Assembly: GCF_000009265.1 (NCBI RefSeq)
Contig: NC_008378.1
Coordinates: 682,001 to 746,000 of the forward strand
Length of the DNA stretch: 64,000 bases
Origin: Rhizobium johnstonii 3841
Lineage (GTDB): Bacteria; Pseudomonadota; Alphaproteobacteria; Rhizobiales; Rhizobiaceae
Direction: 5' to 3'
Positions 60,060-64,000 of the stretch are shown in pieces. Position 1 is the stretch's first letter. Every line of letters begins with the position of its first letter. Made by a program: the position numbers and the translations under genes. The notes beneath the pieces were generated by a model. That model was not told the origin of the DNA. It made no database searches and was given only the letters and a program-made list of their open reading frames with translations.

Positions 60060-61154
60060 ATGAACACAACATCTGTCGATAACGCCGCCCTCCTGACGAC
60101 GATCGATCGCGTGGCAACGGCTTTCAGCCGGCTCAGAGGCATCAAGGAAGGTCTCGTGACGGGAAATTCCGCCTCCGGAATCCAGTTCGACGAATGGGAC
60201 TGGGAAGTCGGCGTCGGTCTTTACGGCTTCCTGCGGCGCGCCATTTCCACCAATGATCAGAAAGCGCTGCAGGAACTCGTCGCCTGGTATGCCGGCCAGA
60301 TCGAACGCGGCTTGCCGCCGCGCCAGATCAACAGCACGGCGCCGATGCTGCCGCTTGCAATCCTCGTCCAGCATGTCGACCGTCCCGATTTTCGTGCTCT
60401 CGTCGAGGACTGGGCCGAATGGCTCGTCAAGGAACTGCCGAAGACCGAAGACGGCGGCTTTCAGCACGTCGTCAAGGAGCGTCTCAACGAGGGCGAATTG
60501 TGGGACGATACGCTGTTCATGGCCTGCCTGTTTCTCGCCCGGGCCGGCGTGCTCTGCGAGCGCAGCGAATGGATCGACGAGGCCGTCTATCAGTTCGTGA
60601 TCCACACCCGCTACCTTTCCGACCCGGTCAGCGGGCTCTGGTATCATGGCTGGACCTTCAACGGGCGGCACAATTTCGCCAATGCCTTCTGGGCGCGCGG
60701 CAATGCATGGATCACCGTCGCCATCCCCGAGCTCTTCGACCTCGTTCCGACGCTTGGCGAGAAGGACCGGCGTTTTCTGTCGAATGTTCTCGTCAGCCAG
60801 GTGCGCTCTTTGAAAGCATACCAGCGGCCGGACGGCATGTTCACGACGCTTCTGGACGATCCGTCTTCGCCGCTGGAAACCTCAGCCACGGCAGGCATTG
60901 CCTATGGCATATTGCGCGCCATCGATGCCGGCATTCTCGACAAGGACGACAGGGCCTATGCGGAGCGCGCGCTTGCGGCGGTGCTGGCGCAGATCGACGA
61001 AGAAGGCGTCGTCCACGGCGTCTCGGACGGCACGCCGATGGGCCATGACCTCGATTTCTACAGGCGCATTCCGAACGTGCCGACGCCTTATGGCCAGGCG
61101 CTGACCATGCTGCTCCTGACGGAAGTTTTTCTCGAGAACGGCAATCGCCAATGA
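60060..61154 (+). CDS. GH105 unsaturated rhamnogalacturonyl hydrolase
   Basis: The 364-residue protein is an alpha/alpha-barrel GH105 enzyme related to YteR/YesR. The catalytic aspartate lies in EGELWDDTLFMACLFLARAG (D149 or D150), and other family parts are WYHGWTFNGRHNFANAFWAR, GNAWITVAIPEL and ETSATAGIAYGILRAI. It hydrates the unsaturated galacturonyl end left by rhamnogalacturonan lyases. There is no signal peptide. Its stop overlaps the GH28 start by four bases. Confidence 0.93.
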   Translation: MNTTSVDNAALLTTIDRVATAFSRLRGIKEGLVTGNSASGIQFDEWDWEVGVGLYGFLRRAISTNDQKALQELVAWYAGQIERGLPPRQINSTAPMLPLAILVQHVDRPDFRALVEDWAEWLVKELPKTEDGGFQHVVKERLNEGELWDDTLFMACLFLARAGVLCERSEWIDEAVYQFVIHTRYLSDPVSGLWYHGWTFNGRHNFANAFWARGNAWITVAIPELFDLVPTLGEKDRRFLSNVLVSQVRSLKAYQRPDGMFTTLLDDPSSPLETSATAGIAYGILRAIDAGILDKDDRAYAERALAAVLAQIDEEGVVHGVSDGTPMGHDLDFYRRIPNVPTPYGQALTMLLLTEVFLENGNRQ

Positions 61155-62515
61155 GCCCTCTATCTCTCGTCGCGATCGACCCGGCGCAGGGCGACGATAC
61201 GGTGCGCCTGCAGGCGACCATCGACGGCCTGTCGGCTTCGGGCGGCGGACGCGTGGAGCTCATGGCCGGCATCCATATCTGCCGCGGGCTCCAGCTCAGA
61301 TCCGGTGTCGACCTTCATCTGGCCGCCGGCGCGATCCTGCGTCCCGTTCCGGACTATGCCGCCTATGCGCATACGAGTGTTTCGGTGATCGCCGAAAAAT
61401 CGGACCGCGGGATGATCGTTGCCAAGGATGCACGGCGGATCAGCCTGACGGGGGCGGGCCGCATCGAAGCCGGTTGTGAGAGCTTCATTGTGGGAGACGA
61501 CGAGACGGTGGGAACCTTCATCCCGGCCGAATTTCGGCCTCGCGTCGTCGTCTTCGAGGGTTGCGACGAGGTCGAGATCAGCTCCGTCCATATCTGCCGG
61601 TCGCCGATGTGGACGCTGCACTTCGTCAACTGCACCGATGTCGCCGTCAGGAACGTGACCATCGACAACGACCGCCGCCTTCCCAACACCGACGGCATCG
61701 TGCTGGATGCCTGCCGCGGCGCCGTCATCGAGGACTGCCGGATATCGACGGCCGACGACGGCATATGCCTGAAGACGAGCATCGGCCCTGATCGTGTCGC
61801 CATCGGGCGATGCGAGAATATTCTCGTCCGCCGCTGCTCCGTTCAGAGCCTCAGCTGCGCGTTGAAGATCGGCACGGAAACGCATGGCGACGTCACCAAT
61901 GTCGTGTTCGAGGATTGCAGCGTCTCATCCTCCAACAGGGCGCTGGGTGTCTTTTCCCGCGACGGCGGCCGGATATCGAACGTAAGGTTTTCGAGAATTG
62001 CGGTAGAGTGCCGCGAGACCCCCGATGGTTTCTGGGGCTCGGGGGAGGCGCTGACGGTCAATGTCGTCGATCGTGTCGCGGAACGCACGGCGGGCGCCAT
62101 CGAAAATCTCATCGTCGAGGACATCACCGGTCGGATGGAGGGGGCGATCACGGTCATTTCGACCTCGTCGGCCGGCATCCGGAACGCATCGTTGGCGCGC
62201 ATCGCTATAGACCAGCAGCCGGGCCAACTCGGCACGGCGCGGTCCTACGATTTGCGTCCAACGAACGCCGACCTTTCCCCGAAAGCCGATGGCGGCGGCC
62301 GCGCCAATGCCTGGACCCGCGGGTCGGACGGGCGAGTGATCGGTCTTGAGCACTATCCGGGAGGAATGCCGGCCGTCTACGTGGCTGATGTCGCCGGGAT
62401 ATCGATGAACGAGGTGCGGATCACGAGGCCGACACCCCTGCCGCAAGGCTGGAACAAAAACGACGCTGTCTTCGAAACGGCGGCACCTGATGGGAGTGGG
62501 ACATGGCAGAACTAA
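61151..62515 (+). CDS. GH28 polygalacturonase/rhamnogalacturonase-type hydrolase
   Basis: The 454-residue protein has the right-handed beta-helix GH28 pattern. The catalytic aspartates are D181 (PNTDGIVLDA) and D202-D203 (STADDGICLKTS), with H245 in LKIGTETHGDVTN. It cleaves galacturonosyl linkages by inversion. The lack of a signal peptide implies action on imported oligomers, unlike secreted pectinases. It overlaps the downstream ATPase gene by 13 bp and the upstream GH105 gene by 4 bp. Confidence 0.94.
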   Translation: MSPLSLVAIDPAQGDDTVRLQATIDGLSASGGGRVELMAGIHICRGLQLRSGVDLHLAAGAILRPVPDYAAYAHTSVSVIAEKSDRGMIVAKDARRISLTGAGRIEAGCESFIVGDDETVGTFIPAEFRPRVVVFEGCDEVEISSVHICRSPMWTLHFVNCTDVAVRNVTIDNDRRLPNTDGIVLDACRGAVIEDCRISTADDGICLKTSIGPDRVAIGRCENILVRRCSVQSLSCALKIGTETHGDVTNVVFEDCSVSSSNRALGVFSRDGGRISNVRFSRIAVECRETPDGFWGSGEALTVNVVDRVAERTAGAIENLIVEDITGRMEGAITVISTSSAGIRNASLARIAIDQQPGQLGTARSYDLRPTNADLSPKADGGGRANAWTRGSDGRVIGLEHYPGGMPAVYVADVAGISMNEVRITRPTPLPQGWNKNDAVFETAAPDGSGTWQN

Positions 62516-63609
62516 AACTTTCCAGCGTCAACAAGTCGTATGGCTCGGTCAAAGTCCTGCATGACGTCGAACTCGATATCCAAGACGGCGAGTTCGTCGT
62601 CTTCGTCGGTCCGTCGGGATGCGGCAAGTCGACCTTGCTGCGTGTAATCGCCGGCCTCGAAGAGGTCACGGAGGGCGCAATCGCGATCGGGGGCCGCGAC
62701 GTCAGCGCGCTCTCGCCGGCAGAGCGCAAGATCGCAATGGTCTTCCAGTCCTACGCGCTCTATCCGCATATGAGCGTTCGCAAGAACCTCGCTTTCGGCC
62801 TGGAGAACCTGAAATTCAAACGCGCCGAGATCGAGGCGCGGATTGCCGAAGCCGCCAGGATGCTGGCGATCGAACCCTATCTGGACCGGCGCCCGAAGCA
62901 GCTTTCGGGCGGCCAGCGCCAGCGCGTGGCGATCGGCCGGGCCATCGTGCGCGAACCTGACATTTTCCTCTTCGACGAGCCGCTGTCCAATCTCGACGCC
63001 GCCTTGCGCGTGCAGACCCGGGCCGAGATCACCAAGCTCCACCGTGAGATCAAGACGACGATGATCTATGTCACGCATGACCAGGTCGAGGCGATGACGA
63101 TGGCAGACAAGATCGTCGTGCTGCGCGCCGGGCGGGTCGAGCAGGTCGGAGCGCCGCTGGACCTGTTCGACAGCCCGCGCAATCTCTTCGTCGCCGGCTT
63201 CCTCGGCTCGCCGCGCATGAACATCATCAAGGGCAAGGTCGCTGGCATCGAGGAAAGCGGCGTCGTCATCGATGTGGGCAATGGTGGCAAGGTCGTCAGC
63301 GATGTCGATCCCGCCGGCATTGCGGTCGGACAGGCTGTTCTCGCCGGCATCCGGCCCGCGCATTTTTCACGCTCCAGCGAGCAGGGCTTGCCGTTCATCG
63401 TCCAGTATCACGAGGGCCTCGGCACCGAGACCTATGTCTATGGCAACCTTGCAGGCCATGACGAGCAGATCATCATTCATGAGGCCGGCCACTTCGCGCC
63501 GGCGCCCGGTGATCACATCCTGATCGACGCCGCCCCGGGCCGGGTTCATCTGTTCGATCCCGAAAGCGGCCTGGCTTTTGCCCGGCGGCCCGGGCAGGGG
63601 AGGCGCTGA
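62503..63609 (+). CDS. Sugar ABC transporter ATP-binding protein (UgpC/MsmK type)
   Basis: The 368-residue ATPase has Walker A GPSGCGKST, signature LSGGQRQRVAIGRA, Walker B IFLFDEPLSNLDA, the switch YVTHDQVEAMTM and a C-terminal TOBE domain (GIRPAHFSRSSEQGLPFIVQ). It is the energy subunit of the transporter for the second pectin locus. It overlaps GH28 by 13 bp and is 2 bp from the permease gene. Confidence 0.95.
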   Translation: MAELKLSSVNKSYGSVKVLHDVELDIQDGEFVVFVGPSGCGKSTLLRVIAGLEEVTEGAIAIGGRDVSALSPAERKIAMVFQSYALYPHMSVRKNLAFGLENLKFKRAEIEARIAEAARMLAIEPYLDRRPKQLSGGQRQRVAIGRAIVREPDIFLFDEPLSNLDAALRVQTRAEITKLHREIKTTMIYVTHDQVEAMTMADKIVVLRAGRVEQVGAPLDLFDSPRNLFVAGFLGSPRMNIIKGKVAGIEESGVVIDVGNGGKVVSDVDPAGIAVGQAVLAGIRPAHFSRSSEQGLPFIVQYHEGLGTETYVYGNLAGHDEQIIIHEAGHFAPAPGDHILIDAAPGRVHLFDPESGLAFARRPGQGRR

Positions 63610-63611
63610 AC

Positions 63612-64000
63612 ATGGCGGCGCTCAAGGCAGGTGCATTGCTGTCCCAGACAGGGGAAACGGCGATGAGAGTGGTCGAAGCCCCGATAAATGTGATCGAGCG
63701 CATCTTCGGCCGCAAGCGTATGCCATGGCTGTTCCTGGCGCCGAACCTCGTTCTGTTCGCCATCTTCACGTTCCTTCCGATCGCGATCGCGATCGGGTAC
63801 GCCTTCACCGGCGGCACCAATCTTTTCGTCTCGGAGCGTCCCTTCGTCGGCTTGGATAATTTCCGCACGCTGCTTTCCTGCGGCAATTATCTGCAGCCGG
63901 GAACCTGCCAGGAATCGCTGTTCTGGACGGCTGTGTGGAATACGCTCTGGTTCGTGGCCCTCAATGTCGTCGCCACATTGCTGGTGGCGCTGATCACGGC
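63612..64000 (+). CDS. Sugar ABC transporter permease, N-terminal part (cut by window edge)
   Basis: The frame from ATG 63612 is open to the right edge, at least 129 residues. It shows a MalF-type start (MPWLFLAPNLVLFAIFTFLP, then IAIAIGYAFTGGTNLF) and a second helix (WNTLWFVALNVVATLLVALI). The cysteine-containing insert LLSCGNYLQPGTCQESLFW lies in the first periplasmic loop. An in-frame ATG at 63663 follows AGGGGAAACGG and may be the real start. A second permease is expected beyond the edge. Confidence 0.88.
   Translation, partial: MAALKAGALLSQTGETAMRVVEAPINVIERIFGRKRMPWLFLAPNLVLFAIFTFLPIAIAIGYAFTGGTNLFVSERPFVGLDNFRTLLSCGNYLQPGTCQESLFWTAVWNTLWFVALNVVATLLVALIT

Overview
The window looks like accessory or plasmid-type DNA of a fast-growing rhizobium (Rhizobium etli/leguminosarum group). 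This rests on the high GC content, many CUT1-type sugar ABC transporters, a groESL operon with a CIRCE element, IS66-family DNA, and several palindromic intergenic repeats of a type common in Rhizobium. The species and replicon are inferred. No tRNA, rRNA or CRISPR array was seen.

Region 1 (1-13.7 kb): an edge-cut gene and a SARP/TPR-type regulator, then a leftward catabolic cluster (gabD, a tartrate/D-malate-type dehydrogenase, a second aldehyde dehydrogenase, a cupin, ghrA, an argE-type deacylase). A tandem GNAT protein is divergent from it. A LysR regulator follows, with a small membrane protein on one side and an HPP/CBS membrane protein on the other.

Region 2 (13.7-25.5 kb): groES-groEL (leftward, CIRCE at 16280-16306) and small conserved proteins, then a composite mobile region. 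An IS66-family element (tnpA, tnpB, tnpC) is split at tnpC codon 479 by a 2,581-bp element encoding a large serine recombinase and two small proteins. Removing the insert restores a 550-residue TnpC frame. To its right lie small accessory genes: a one-pass membrane protein, a DUF2934 protein, an HD hydrolase, two ferredoxin-fold-like proteins and a HIT protein.

Region 3 (25.5-36.6 kb): a leftward operon for import and intracellular cleavage of acidic plant oligosaccharides (two permeases, GH88 hydrolase, ATPase, DUF624/YesL-like protein, binding protein, DUF2264 protein). Divergent from it are a heparinase II/III-like protein and a protein with a carbohydrate-binding-like C-terminus.

Region 4 (36.6-45.3 kb): a TctD/TctE-like two-component pair, a NitT/TauT-type ABC transporter, a GlxA-type AraC regulator translationally coupled to a cysteine hydrolase, a GntR/FadR regulator, and a CopG/ParE-type toxin-antitoxin pair.

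Region 5 (45.3-55.7 kb): a LacI regulator divergent from an alpha-L-fucosidase (GH29) and an ABC transporter that lacks its own ATPase, with matching palindromic operators at both promoters. Next come a ribose-type binding protein paired with a chemoreceptor, and a DUF3422 membrane protein.

Region 6 (55.7-64 kb): a second pectin-type locus. A binding protein is transcribed leftward. Rightward are an 840-residue protein of unknown family, GH105, GH28, an ATPase and a permease cut by the window edge. Identical ATGAAAA-N2-TTTTCAT palindromes precede both directions, but no matching regulator lies in the window. Together, regions 3, 5 and 6 suggest specialised use of rhamnogalacturonan, pectin and fucosylated plant cell-wall fragments, with most depolymerisation after uptake because the enzymes lack visible signal peptides.
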